DNA from: Carnegiea gigantea
Lineage: Eukaryota; Streptophyta; Magnoliopsida; Caryophyllales; Cactaceae
Assembly: GCA_029747015.1 (NCBI GenBank)
Contig: JAKOGI010000001.1
Location: 3,279,001-3,343,000 of the forward strand
Length of the DNA stretch: 64,000 nucleotides
Reading direction: 5' to 3'
Shown piece by piece: positions 1-11,308 of this stretch. The notes under the pieces were generated by a model. The model saw only the letters and a program-made list of their open reading frames with translations, ran no database searches and was not told the origin of the DNA. Position 1 is the first letter of the stretch. Each line of letters opens with the position of its first letter. Position numbers and translations under genes: made by a program.

Positions 1-60
1 AAGATACAAATGCAGGCAGCCTTACATTCAAAGAGCAAAATGAAACCTATTTGACTTGAA

Positions 61-2070
61 CTACATTGTCCATGCTATTCTGGCTTTGCTTCTTTTCTTG
101 TATCTTTCTTTCCTTCCGTCACTCCCTCCTTTTGCGACCAAAATTTCCTGAGGCACAGATGATGGACCTAAAACAAACAACAAAGAGAGCAACATTATTG
201 ATAAACAAATAATTAACAAAGAGAAGGTACCATTTATGAGTTTTGTTTTTAGATAAACTCCTGCCATGCATTTTGTGTTACCTTGATGATAAAACTTGCT
301 AGATTCAAAGCCCTTCTCTTCTCTTGATATTTCTGTGATCTCGTCATACTGCAGGATCTCATCCCTGCTGTCATTCAATTCTCGAACTCTTGGCACGTGC
401 ATCGATGAAGGTCGTCGATTGAAAAGCCAAGTTGCTTCCATCTGCTTGCTGATCATACATGCAGCATGGTAGGGAATCTTTAAATAATTTGATGACTTCC
501 TTTTGATGCAACAGTTTAAGAACATAATGCAATCTATCAAACTCTCCTTAGCCAACCCTTTGATGTCATAGGCTTGTGATCTTCTCCAAAGACTTTTCCC
601 GTGTGAATTTGGTGGAGTTGTTAAGCAAAGTGCCCTTGTTGTGTCTCTAATAACAGCATCAGGGTTCCTCAGTAAGAAATGACATTGAGCTCTATTACTT
701 AAAAGCACTATTCTTTCCCTCTTCAACTTCAATGGACACAATTCCAAGCCTTCTGAATAATTGTTTAGTGCTTCTTCAATATCTCCTGACCAAAAACATT
801 GGTTTCCTTGCTGTTTTACCAAACTCACTAGCACCCTCATCTCCTCGACTTTCTCCTCAGGCATTGCCTTCTCTCTTCGCCTCCTCTCTATTGTACCTCT
901 TACCTCTTCGATACCTTTTTGACCATTGTTTCTGAACTTTGATTTGCGCCCTTCTCTACCATCCAAAAGGAGGGTGTTTATGATTGTTTGCCCTACATTT
1001 GATCTTCCTCCAAGGGTTTTGAGTTCAATCAAGTCAACCAGATAGTCAATGGCTACATCAATAACCTTGTTTCGCGTATCTTCATCTTTAAGAAGCAAAA
1101 GAAGACAGTCCACTCCGATATACTGCCAATCATCTGAAGACCTCGAGAGATTTCCAAGTGCTTCTATGACTTCCCTTAGCTCTGCAATGCTTCTTCTACC
1201 ATATTTGCTGTAGCAAAGGATTCTAATTAGTCCATACCCAGCAGGGGACACGTCATTTACCAATCCGCCCCACATGCTGCACAAATTTCGCAGAAAAACA
1301 GGCCTGCAAATGAGATGTAATGACTTCTCTTTGCAAGCAAAGCAATTCAGAAGGTAGAGTGACCAGCACTGGAGTTGGCTAGCCCACTCCTCGGCCTTCC
1401 TATTCTCTATTTCCATGCCTCCAATACCTCTAGTCAACAAGTCACTCTGATATCTCGGCCTCTTTCCCCTGTCATTAATTGCGACAAACATGTTGTACAC
1501 TACTTCAAGGCAGGTTGAGGAAGTATGCATGGCTAATCTCACCAACTCCTCTTCATATTCTTCTAGGGCTAAGAAGGTGGTTTCATAGCTTGCTAGATGG
1601 CCAAGAGCTCGAACTGCAACCCTTTGCTCTACCCAACTGATCTTTGCTCTCAATAATTCCATCAATGGCGCGATAACCCCTGCTTGAACCGCCCTTTCAG
1701 CAAACTCAGCCCTGTTCATGGTGTAAGACCCAATGATGTGGGCAGCATAGTAAGGGATATACACGTTTTGATCACTAAGGAGCCATTCCTTGCCATTGAC
1801 ACCTTTATTTATCAGATTTGCCATGCACTCAAATATGCCAAGAGAAGGGAACTCCGGATCATCAGGCCGAGTCATGGCTATGTTCCAAATTCCACTGACC
1901 GGGACAACTTTCTCCTCAATGTCTTCATAGGCCATTTGCTTGAAGAAAGTCGAGATCTCTGCCCTCCTAAGTGTTGGCTCCTGCTCTTTCATGATGCAGA
2001 AGAAGCAAAAAGGGGTGCTGCAAAACTGGTTAGTGGGAGTCATCTTCTCTGCTTTTTTGTGGTGACCCAT
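61..2070 (-). CDS. ARM-repeat / TPR-repeat protein, one in-frame intron
   Basis: Coding exons are 2070-282 and 167-61, giving 631 aa. The intron 281-168 has GT..AG ends and a T-rich 3' end; it is 114 bp, so the frame also stays open if it is retained. I chose the ATG at 2070; the frame runs a few codons further upstream but without an ATG. Residues about 105-370 are leucine-rich alpha-helical repeats resembling armadillo repeats (the stretch at 150-160 reads VAVRALGHLA). After a basic linker (385-405), residues about 415-525 look like two or three tetratricopeptide repeats (QQGNQCFWSGDIEEALNNYS, then LLSNRAQCHFLLRNPDAV), as in co-chaperone-type TPR proteins. Arabidopsis has ARM/TPR proteins of this layout; their function is poorly known and chaperone or scaffold work is only an inference. 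The C-terminus is basic and low in complexity. No signal peptide is seen. The gene stands alone; its upstream side faces a long spacer. Confidence 0.85.
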   Translation of the reverse strand: MGHHKKAEKMTPTNQFCSTPFCFFCIMKEQEPTLRRAEISTFFKQMAYEDIEEKVVPVSGIWNIAMTRPDDPEFPSLGIFECMANLINKGVNGKEWLLSDQNVYIPYYAAHIIGSYTMNRAEFAERAVQAGVIAPLMELLRAKISWVEQRVAVRALGHLASYETTFLALEEYEEELVRLAMHTSSTCLEVVYNMFVAINDRGKRPRYQSDLLTRGIGGMEIENRKAEEWASQLQCWSLYLLNCFACKEKSLHLICRPVFLRNLCSMWGGLVNDVSPAGYGLIRILCYSKYGRRSIAELREVIEALGNLSRSSDDWQYIGVDCLLLLLKDEDTRNKVIDVAIDYLVDLIELKTLGGRSNVGQTIINTLLLDGREGRKSKFRNNGQKGIEEVRGTIERRRREKAMPEEKVEEMRVLVSLVKQQGNQCFWSGDIEEALNNYSEGLELCPLKLKRERIVLLSNRAQCHFLLRNPDAVIRDTTRALCLTTPPNSHGKSLWRRSQAYDIKGLAKESLIDCIMFLNCCIKRKSSNYLKIPYHAACMISKQMEATWLFNRRPSSMHVPRVRELNDSRDEILQYDEITEISREEKGFESSKFYHQGNTKCMAGVYLKTKLINGTFSLLIICLSIMLLSLLFVLGPSSVPQEILVAKGGSDGRKERYKKRSKARIAWTM
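168..281 (-). other. Frame-preserving intron of the ARM/TPR gene
   Basis: Donor CATCAAG|GTAACAC and acceptor TTGTTTTAG|GTCCATC are both good plant splice sites. The 114 bp equal 38 codons without a stop. Read through, the intron encodes a very hydrophobic stretch containing SLLIICLSIMLLSLLFVLG, so retention would add a membrane-like helix near the C-terminus. Confidence 0.75.
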
Positions 2071-2100
2071 CTTCAGAAACAAGACAAAGATTCAGTATAA

Positions 2101-2127
2101 TCTAGGGTTTTGGCTTCTTTTATAATT
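2101..2127 (-). promoter_or_regulatory. Core promoter of the ARM/TPR gene: TATA box and telobox-like motif
   Basis: On the minus strand AATTATAAAAGA lies about 50 nt before the ATG, and AAACCCTAG, close to the plant telobox AAACCCTAA, follows it. This implies a very short 5' leader. If the ATG at 2070 is right, transcription would start near 2090. Confidence 0.45.
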
Positions 2128-4297
2128 GTGTACAAAACTGCATGAGGAAGATAATGGAGCTTAGTGGATGTTATTATAGCAATTGTTACCAAAAGCATGT
2201 ATTAGTTTATTCCGAAAAGTGAAACATTTGGTGACTCAACAGTTGTGTTCCAAGGGATTTTGGTATTTAGCCTGATACTTAGGTGTAGTTTATTAACTTG
2301 AACACAATATTATACTGCAGAAAGTACAGGTAATCGTGAGGAAAGGCGGAAAGGGAAAGGGAAAAATACAGATTTTCTGGAACTCTTACCTTTGCTGGTT
2401 GCATGCACTTGGAGAAAGTAGTAGAAGTCCCTTCAAGACGTGCAGATTCAGTCAAATATTAACCAACCCTAATCATAATCAGAGACATGATGAGCTTGAT
2501 CATCATCACTTTTTGACAGTTCGTAAGGCATCTGAACTTTCAATGAAAAATGTCGAGGATAGAGACAACTTGAAGGATTTAAGTCCTTGCACAATGATCA
2601 CAGCCAGTGAACTCAGGGAAAAATGTCAACATCTCAAGCAATTGCTTTTTGAGTTGCTGTAATGCTTATGTTTCCTGAATTTCTCATCTTTTACCAGTAT
2701 AACTTGTTGTAGATTCACTGTGATATATAATAGGAAAGTTACATATTCAAACCAATACTTCCGAGTCCCTCCCAGGGTAGGCATGTAGGGTGGATACGTG
2801 CTTGGAGGGTGGTAGGGCGTTCAAATAGGTGCAGCCTTATCCTCACCAGTGACTTGCAGAGAAGTTTCCATAAATTTGAAAATAATCTTGACTATCAAAT
2901 GCCTCACATGCAGTAAAAAGAAGCAAATGGGAGTTTAGGACATTGTTTTGCTTTAGTTGATTATAGTCTGAAGTTCAAACGTTCATCCCACTCTTATGCA
3001 TGCTTCATAATCTTCTGTTTTCATTTATCTGCTTCTCCTGATGGGACTTGGGAGCCATAACTCTGTTCAACACCCTCTAGTGACTTACTGAGTGGATTAA
3101 AAATTTGTCCTTGTTCCCCGCTCTTGGTCCATGTCCAGATTCAGACCCTCGCATAGGATCAGAGTTTCGAGAACGGATATAACTTGTTTCGGTTTGGATC
3201 TCAGATTAAAGACCATTAGACTTTCTACTACTCCACAAGTAGACAACACCTTAGGGAGATATTTCTTCAAATCTACAGCAGTACAAGCCCAAAACATTAC
3301 CTAAAAAGACTTTTTTAGCTGTCTAAAAAGTGGACAAGCACAATTTTTGTAACTCCTGTTGGTGATATTATGTATTTCATAGCTGTATTCTGTACGATAA
3401 GAAATGCAACAATGAAAAGCAAGTGGTCCTCACTAATCCACAGAGTCTGCCATGTTTATAATATGCACCCTTCCTCTGCTTAATTTATCATTATTCTGTA
3501 CTTAAACCCTCTTAATATTCACCCTTCTCACCGCCCTCGATGTTTCTTTCCGGGGCATGGTGAATCTGAAAATCAGGATCAACCAAACCCAGAAAAAACA
3601 GTGAATCAAAATCTAACAAGTAACGCGGAACTGAATACCAATGCATCTTTAGTAATCATGGTGTCTGGACTCTTTGCTTCTGTTTTGGGTTGGTTTGTCA
3701 AAAAGCTCAATCTTATTGCTCATCAAAAGCTACTTTGGATCGTTAGGCTACATATAGCTGATTGACTCATTCTCTATAGGCTTGTTTGAATTCCTCAGGT
3801 ATTTGAATCTGCCAACAGTTAAATATCAATCAAGGAAATGAGTGGAATTTAGTTCCAAATTTGAAAACTCCACCCTTCCACATCAGCAAAAATTCATCTT
3901 TTGAAACTTGCATTCTTTTATTTTTTTCAACCCAAGAAATTTTAGCTTGAATTATTAAATAAAATATTTGTCATGAACTTACCCCATAACATATGACCTT
4001 TTTTTTCAATAACGTAATAATATACCTAATAGGAAAACAAGAGAAAACAATTAAAAAAACTCGCAAAAAGAAAAGAAAAAACAATAGAACGAAAGGTGGA
4101 ATGCTCTCCCCTGTTTTCCCATGTGCTTCAACCGTAAAAACAAAAGCGCTGCAAATTAAGTAAAAAAATGCGTGTAAATTTTGGGCCACACCACAAGAAT
4201 GAATTCTAGTGGCGAGGGATGGATGCATGGAATGACAACTGAGTGCAAAAATTTAATATGAACTTGAATGTTAATGACAAAGAATCTTGAGCTTTTA
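2128..4297. other. Spacer between the ARM/TPR gene and the foldback element
   Basis: About 2.2 kb without a supported gene. Small frames at 2336-2662 (plus) and 3097-3297 (minus) have no recognisable domain and no convincing splice context. The stretch is AT-rich single-copy-looking DNA. Confidence 0.5.
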
Positions 4298-5767
4298 GGG
4301 CATGTTCTTTTCGTAGGTCAATTTACATTTACCAACTTCAACCCATTTCAACCTACTTCAACCTACTTCAATCTATTTCAACCCACTTGAAAAAAAAAAT
4401 ACCAACTTCAACCCACTTCAACCTACCTCAACCAACTTCAACCTACTTCAACCAACTTCAACCCACCCCCTTCATAATTTTAATAATTTGTAAAGTATCA
4501 TATGGGATTTAGGGCCTGTTGTTTTCGTGAGTACATTGGGTGGGGAAAAGGTTGAAATAGATTGAACTAGATTGAAGTGGGTTGATGTAGGTTGAAGTGC
4601 GTTAAAGTTGGTATATTTTATATGTGGTGGATTGAAGTGCGTTAAAATAATGAGAATGAAACTAATGTGTGATAATTTATGAAGTTATCGAAATTTTGTG
4701 AAATTTTTGTTCATTCTTTTTTATTTTTTATTTTTTATTTTTATTTTTTTACTTTTTTTATTTTTTTATTTTTCTTTTTTTTATTTTTTCTTTTTATTTT
4801 TTTATTTTTTATTTTTTATTTTTTCTTTTTTATTTTTTATTTTTTATTGTTTACGTTGTTTGTTTTATTTTTTACTTTTTATTTTTTATTTTTTATTTTT
4901 AATTTTTAATTTTTGAATAAAAAATGAAAAATGAAAAATTAGAAATTAAAAAAATAAATTACAAAATAATAAATTAAAAAATAAAAAATACAAAATAAGA
5001 ACCAAGAAATTAAAAAAATAAAAAATAAAAAATAAGAAATAAGAAATAAGAAATAAGAAATAAAAAATAAGAAATTAAAATTAAAAAGTAAAAATAAAAA
5101 CTACAAATAAAAAATAAAAAATAAAAAATAAAAAATAAAAAATAAAAATGAAAATAAAAAATAAAAAAATAGAAAATAAAAATAAAAAATAAAAAATAAA
5201 AAAATAAAAAATGAAAAATGAAAAAAAATGAAAAATGAAAAATGAAAAATGAAAAATGAAAAATAAAAAATAAAAAATAAAAAACAAAAACAAAAAATAA
5301 AAAATAAAAATAAAAAAATAAAAAATAAAAAATAAAAAATAAAAAATAGAAAAATGAAAAATAAAAAATGAAAAATGAAAAATAAAAAGTGAAAAATAAA
5401 AAATAAAAAAATGAAAAATGAAAAATGAAAAATTTAAAATTAAAAATTAAAAATGAAAAATAAAAAAATAAAAAATAAAAAATAAAAAATAAAAAATAAA
5501 AAAATAAAAAAAATAAAAAAAAATAATAAACAAAAATTTCACAAAATTTCGATAACTTCATAAATTATCACACATTAGTTACATTCTTATTATTTTAACC
5601 TACTTCAACCCACCATATAAAAAATATACCAACTTCAACCCACTTCAACCAACATCAACCCACTTCAACCTATTTCAACCCACCTCAAAAAAAAATACCA
5701 ACTTCAACCTACTTCAACCTACTTCACCCTTTTACCCACCCTATTTACCTACGAAAAGAACAGGCCC
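4298..5767. mobile_element. Foldback / Tourist-like MITE with A/T homopolymer core, plus a partial second copy
   Basis: The right end read on the minus strand (from 5767) begins GGGCCTGTTCTTTTCGTAGG. The same terminus occurs on the plus strand at 4298 (GGGCATGTTCTTTTCGTAGG) and at 4512 (GGGCCTGTTGTTTTCGTGAG); each plus copy follows a TTA. From 4512 to about 4710 the left arm pairs with 5525-5767 over more than 200 bp. Arms are built of a roughly 10-bp motif (ACTTCAACCC/T and its complement). The centre, about 4712-5530, is almost only T(5-7)A on the left and A(5-7)T or A(4-5)TG on the right, so the strand could fold into one giant hairpin. The piece 4298-4511 looks like a separate truncated arm next to the complete element. 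The right flank (ACT) does not repeat the TTA, so the target duplication is not proven. No transposase is present. Confidence 0.7.
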
Positions 5768-6454
5768 ACTGGGTTTAAGTTTTTAGTCGGGTTATTATTT
5801 TGAAATGAGTGGCCTCTTTCTAGTTTAAGGATGCGAGTTTAACTCTCCACAAGCCCATTGCCATCAAGTAGGAGTGGACAATGGTCATACCATCGCAAAG
5901 CACAATAAGATCTATTGATGTGTCTTCAACCACGAGGCTAAGTTTGCAGTTCAGTTAGTTTTTTGACACATGCATCGCACTTTCAACAAAAATAAACTTC
6001 CAAAGTTATGGAGCCTTGACCACAAACCCTAGTGGATTTCTTTATTTTCTAGTCCATAGTAGTACCCAGATGCATGCAGAAAACAACTGAGGGACCATTG
6101 CTAAGAGTTCATAAGTAAAATTTGGCCCTTGACCCTCTTTCACCTGTAAATTCTGAATTAATTACATATTTATACTCCATCGTGTAGAATGAATCAGCCA
6201 TGAAGTGAAGGAAGGAAATTGACAGTTTAATCGGTGTGATTTTCTACACACCAGTAGTCTAGTTCATGGCAGTGTTATCTTAACTTCTTCTTTTTTTTAT
6301 TGGTGGCGTGAATAAGGCATAAAAGCCAAATGTGCACTGGATTCAAATCCAGATATCTCTAACAACTCTTAGAGATTTTATTAGTTGAGTTGACTAATAC
6401 CCACATTTTAGCTTCCTACGATACAAGGATATCTTTTAGATACCTAAAAGTAAG
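5768..6454. other. Spacer with no gene seen
   Basis: AT-rich DNA with scattered repeat-like text; no frame with coding character on either strand. Confidence 0.5.
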
Positions 6455-6610
6455 ACAACAACAACAAGAACAACAACAACAATTTTCAGTATGGATTCCT
6501 CTTTTGCGAAATATGAGGAGATATAAATATAAGTAATCTTACCTCTACGTACATAACTACAAATAGAGAGGTTGTTTCTAATAGGCTCTCCATATGGATC
6601 AATTGAAGTT
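6455..6610 (-). mobile_element. SINE-like copy (Au-SINE type) in the TGD5 promoter
   Basis: Read on the minus strand: AAACAACCTCTCTATTTG, then GTAGAGGTAAGATTAC, a CCTC-containing segment, GCGAAAGA-like text and a TTG-repeat tail (plus-strand CAACAACAAC at the 6455 side). The same order of motifs occurs at 46336-46445 on the plus strand. The CCTCTCTAC...GGTAAG...(TTG)n layout is what I remember of plant Au SINEs. It ends about 165 bp before the TGD5-like start codon. Confidence 0.5.
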
Positions 6611-6776
6611 AAGGGGCTAAAAAGCTCCAACGGCCCAACCAGATCAAGCGTAGTGAATGGTGATATTCATTTTACTTAACACCCCCCTCTCCCCCCAAAA
6701 AAGAGAGAAGACAAAAGATCAGAATACAACCCCCCCCCCCCCGGCTCTGAGCGATTGCTTCTGTGTGAATCGCAGC

Positions 6777-9700
6777 ATGACGCTTACGACTTTCAATGGC
6801 GTCGGTGTCGGATTTGGTATAGATACCATTTACACATATACCTTCTTCAATATATCATCAGATTACGATCTATGAACTCAGAGACGTCCCGTTGAATGAT
6901 TTTTTGGGGCTTTTTCTCCAGGTTTTGGGGTTGGTTGTGGCTTCGGGATTGGCTGGGGTTTCGGAGGTAATTCGTCCACTTCTCTTTCCTCTCTATTCCT
7001 TATTATACACGTTTTCGATGCTAATGACTCCATAACCCCCAATGATTGACGTTGAAATCAAATCACTCAAGTTCATGATGAGTTTTTTTTATCAGTGGAA
7101 TGTTCATAAGCGATGCAACAACGAACACCTATGCTCAAGCTTGAATTTTTCAAGCTGAATTTAGATTTTTTTATGTTCATGGGAACAATTATATACCTTC
7201 GTCATGCTAATCTTAATGTAAGTTCAGACTTATGTAGTTAATTCCATCTGGGGTGGTGGGAGTGGGAGTGGGAGTGGGAATATTGCTGGTGAGCAGCTCA
7301 TAAAAATTGGAGGACTTCTGTTTGGGGTTTTGCCCGTACCCAGATAGGATTAATCGGACCACATGTTTCAGGTTTGCTATGCTTGATTGAGTATTCTGAA
7401 GAGATATTGTGCTATTTGTTCCATGCTATGCCTCACTTGACCCAGGATGTTCTTAGTTGATTGAGGATTGGTAATGGAAAATTCACCCTAGTGTTTGTGT
7501 TCAAACTGTTTTGATAAACCACGGCTGTAGGCCGGTAGCTAATTTTGTTGGTTCGATAGGGGGCAGAGGTCTTGAATTCTGTCTTGCGTCCCTCTTCTTC
7601 TGTGGACTTCGTGGGATATTGATTTGTTGGTTCTATCTGTTTAGGAAGGACATGGCTCTTGTTTGGTCCACTAACCATGTAACTTTCCAAGAACCAGAAT
7701 GGGATTTACTGGTGGAAGGATGAATCCTTGTCCTTGCCATAATCAATCATTTTAAGGTTAGTTGAGGGTATATAGGATCTTTCCCGCGGGCTGCTTCAAT
7801 CTTTTTACTATTGGGTTGGATTATGTGATGAGTGAAAACTAATATTTTAGTAAAACAATATTACCCCTTCATATTATAAGGAGGAGGTATGAAGGATATA
7901 TAGTGGCGATTAGACTTTGCAACAGAGATAGACAGGTAGGCTAGTACAATGTGAGTCATAGTATTTCAAGTTTGGGTTTGAAGTTGTTAGGATTTAATCG
8001 TAAACTATTCTGCGATTCGAAGTACTTTTTTTTTGGTCCACTAATAATTCTGCGTATTTAAAGCAAAATAACACCTCAGTTATGGCGTTGTAATCCTCTG
8101 GTGAAATAAAATGTGTTATTTAAGTGGTCCACTTTCAACCAAAATAAGCAAATACTTAAAAAGGTAGAAAATTATTTCACTAGCAAACCTGATGTTAAAG
8201 CCAGGAACATATTTCATGACCAAACCTAGTCTTTTGACAGACACCATTTATTTAAGTTTTTTGAAAGATAGAAACTTGTGCCTTGTATTAATATAGTCAG
8301 TTTCATACAATCCCAATGAGTTGAAATTATTCACATGTGGAATTTACCCTTAATGGTTCGTGAAAAGGAGCCTTGGCAATGTGACTTCCCAACCTATTGG
8401 TTTAGGGCATCACATTTGGCTGTACCAGAGTTGAACTACAATCATATTTTACTTGAGTGACCAGGGGGATAGCTGCTGAACAGGCAACAGGGAGGATCCT
8501 AGGAGTGGAGCGCATGGAGAAAGGATGTCTTAAGATGGTTTTTTATAAGGCACAACGAGATAATTTGTGTTCTTGAAGTGGCCGTATTACGAATCCCTAG
8601 CGATGGGGTAAGAACAGCTTAAAGGACTTAATATGATTGCCTTCATCGCTATATTTGTACCCTTCTTTTCCAGGGAACCTACCTCTAAGAACCTCAGTGC
8701 TACTTTTGCCTAGGTCTTGGTTGGGAGAAGTCTTAGGATGGGTGTTTGTTAGTTTTGCGAGGTATCATGTGAGGGAGAACAAACTATGCTGGAAAGCCTT
8801 GCACTATGTAAAGTCAGTCGTCAACCTAGAGAGTGTTCATGGGTAATTATCCAGCGATAGGAAGGGAGACAAAGTGTAACATTTAGATAACAAAACCTAG
8901 TTTCTTATTTGGTTTACCTGTGTATGTAAATGTCCAAGCATGTTTAAGAAATCTCAAAAGAATTTCATCATCCAACATGTTTCAGGCATTGAACATCATT
9001 CGTCATTAGTACAAGTTAAGCACAGTATCCATGCTTACTAGTTGAAAGCTTTGGGGAGCTCACGCTTTATGAAGTTTAGGAGAAATATAGGGCTTGGCTA
9101 AACCATTTATCAAACAGAGTGCAGGCCAATGCATTTTCAATAAACTTTCTTGGGAAATCAAGTGCAATCAATATTTGTCATAAGCTTCATCTGATCTACT
9201 TTAATGATTGCATCTGCTCCCCCCCCCCCCCCAAAACTGGGGTTGACCAAATTTGGGCTAAGTAAAATATTGTAATAAGTCATTGTACCTTCTATAAAAG
9301 CAAATTGAGCAGGGCTCTCTGCATCATTCAAAACACGCTTTATTATTCACATGAAACTCGTAGCTATGATGTTATGCAACTATAGCAGGAAATACGCACA
9401 GAATCTCTAGAAGTGGATGAAGTGGAAACTTCGGGAATGGGGGTAATGTCAGTGGTATTGAAAGCTTTTATGAGCTTACATTTTTGCTGAACTACCAAAA
9501 CCTCTTCGCTGACATGAGGCAAGGCCCTCTCAAACGAGAGCATTGAAACCATTGATCACAGAAGCTCCATCAAAATAATATCAAAAACTCTTCTGTTCCT
9601 GGACTTTTGCTGGATAAAACACAAGGCTTTGCCCTTCCTAATTTCTGCAATATCAATCATGGGAAGTGCATCAGCACAAGCAGGGACCTTATAGCAAGCT

Positions 9701-11308
9701 ATAGTCCAATTTTTTATTTAGACATCCTATGAACCGCCATACAAGATTTGATATAAACAGATAATGTTGCAGTTCCACTTTGTCCAAGCTCTGAATCTAT
9801 CCTTCCCTACTCTATTTTGTAGCTTCAGAATATACTTAGGATTCATTTCTTTAAACTTAAAAAGTTTATGTCCGCCAACGTCTGTGGTGTAGCAGTGTTA
9901 CCCAATTCTCGGTGTCTCGCATCACATTCATTTTTATTATATTGTAATTCTCGGTGTCTCGCATTACGTTCATTTTTATCATATTGTTAATGCTCCAGAG
10001 TGTATGTACTATGCGGGAGTATCTTGAAATGCGTTGTGTTATAGTCCTAGGACGACAAGTGGTTCATGTAGGAAAGGATGAGACCTCCCTGCACCTTGCT
10101 CCTCTTCATGGCCCTGCGGGAATGTGGAAGTCAACTTTAATAGCTTTAAATATTTTGGTGATGTGCTTGTGTCAATTCTGCTTGTATTTTGTCTTTTTCT
10201 CTTCTTCCCTTGCAAATATATCAAAGGCGTTGGGTTTGGAATATGTCAAAGGGACTGCAGATTTGAAAATATGTGGAAGTGCAGCAGAAATGGCATCACG
10301 ACCTTCTGTTCGCCACAGCAAAACAGTATCATGTCCTCCATCTTTATCATTATCTTGTTAAAGTCCCATAGTAGCTTTCAGTGAAACGTATGCCATTTTA
10401 TATTTGGGACAAGGTAGGTGCCATTTGTGAAGATCCTTTGGCTTGTGCCTAATAATAAACACAGATCCTTGCAGTAGCAAAATACTTGGAGAACAGATTT
10501 GATGGCATCGATCAAATGGTAACAAAGCAATGAATTTTAACTTAGATGAAGCGATGGCCCTGCAAGCAATGGAATTTAACTTGGATGGCGATTCTGCTCT
10601 TCTGTGACTGTCTTGCATTACAAACGTGATGGCGTTAAAATGATAGCGAGCAATTAATCAGCTTGAATGACAAATGACAATGCACTTCCATGTAACATTT
10701 GTCTCTGTCCCTTTTTGAACTCTAGGAGCTTAACTTTTCTGGAAGCTCCAGCGTAGCTGTTATTTCCGCATTTGTATTGCAATTAAAAATAGTGGCAGTT
10801 CTATGATTGGTTAGTTGTGGAAGGTAATTTACCAGTATATAGAAGGATTGGTAGAATCATGGTTAATTGCCTATGCGCTGGTGCATATTTTGTAAAATCT
10901 ATATTTTCTTCTCAGGACAAAGATGCTTAGTTCTACAACATATCCTCTTCAACTGAATTAGCTCTCATGGATTAGCTCACATCACATGTTAACTAACAGC
11001 TGTTTCATCGCAGGCATGCCTTTGAACATACTTGGTATGGGTGCAGGTACTTAATGTTCTTCCCTTGTTATGATCTTATTATATGAATTTTGATGTATGA
11101 CAAATAATTCTTTGAATTACTAATTGAAGGAGGAGGCTGTGGAGTTGGTTTGGGCCTTGGGTGGGGATTTGGTGCTGCCTTTGGTAGTAAATATAGGTCA
11201 TCAAGTGTTACATTTCAAGGTATTGATTTTAGTAACAAGGAGCATGCGCTTACTAAGGAGTCCTCAGATGTATCTAAGAATTCCCGGGAAGCTCGTACAC
11301 AACAGTAA
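6777..11308 (+). CDS. TGD5: TGD5-like small glycine-rich protein (ER-to-plastid lipid import)
   Basis: Four exons, 6777-6816, 6922-6966, 11014-11046 and 11130-11308, join with GT..AG introns, all in phase 1, to encode 98 aa. The protein starts [14 protein letters not shown] and continues with Gly/aromatic runs ([15 protein letters not shown], then [15 protein letters not shown]) separated by [11 protein letters not shown]. It then has FGSKYRSS, a VTFQGIDF segment and a polar tail rich in Ser, Lys and Glu. This matches my memory of Arabidopsis TRIGALACTOSYLDIACYLGLYCEROL 5 (At1g27695), a small chloroplast-envelope protein that works with the TGD1-4 lipid importer. The glycine-rich middle would act as a hydrophobic membrane segment; no transit peptide is obvious. 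Intron 2 is about 4.0 kb. Each exon alone is too short to stand out, but every junction restores a glycine codon, which supports the model. A C13 run lies 35 bp before the ATG. Confidence 0.85.
6967..11013. other. 4-kb intron 2 of the TGD5-like gene
   Basis: The intron runs from GGAG|GTAATT to CGCAG|GCATGC. It holds no supported gene. It contains a C12 run near 9221 and a 42-bp tandem duplication at 9904-9987. Small open frames inside have no recognisable domain. Confidence 0.7.
9904..9987. repeat. 42-bp tandem duplication
   Basis: Two head-to-tail units beginning AATTCTCGGTGTCTCGCAT, 9904-9945 and 9946-9987, differ at three positions. It lies inside the long TGD5 intron. Confidence 0.85.

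Noticed and set aside
2336..2662. 108-codon plus-strand frame ending MITASELREKCQHLKQLLFE
   Set aside because: It does not start with ATG at its 5' limit, has no known family and no clear splice partners. It could be an exon of a small gene but I cannot support that.
3097..3297. Minus-strand frame with DLKKYLPKVLS-type helices
   Set aside because: It faintly recalls mTERF-like repeats but is too short, with no neighbouring exons found.
4679..5561. Open frames of Phe/Leu/Tyr/Ile only, on both strands
   Set aside because: They arise from the T(5-7)A / A(5-7)T core of the foldback element; there is no codon diversity or domain.
9954..10361. 135-codon plus-strand frame
   Set aside because: Inside the TGD5 intron, contains part of a tandem repeat, and shows no family signature.
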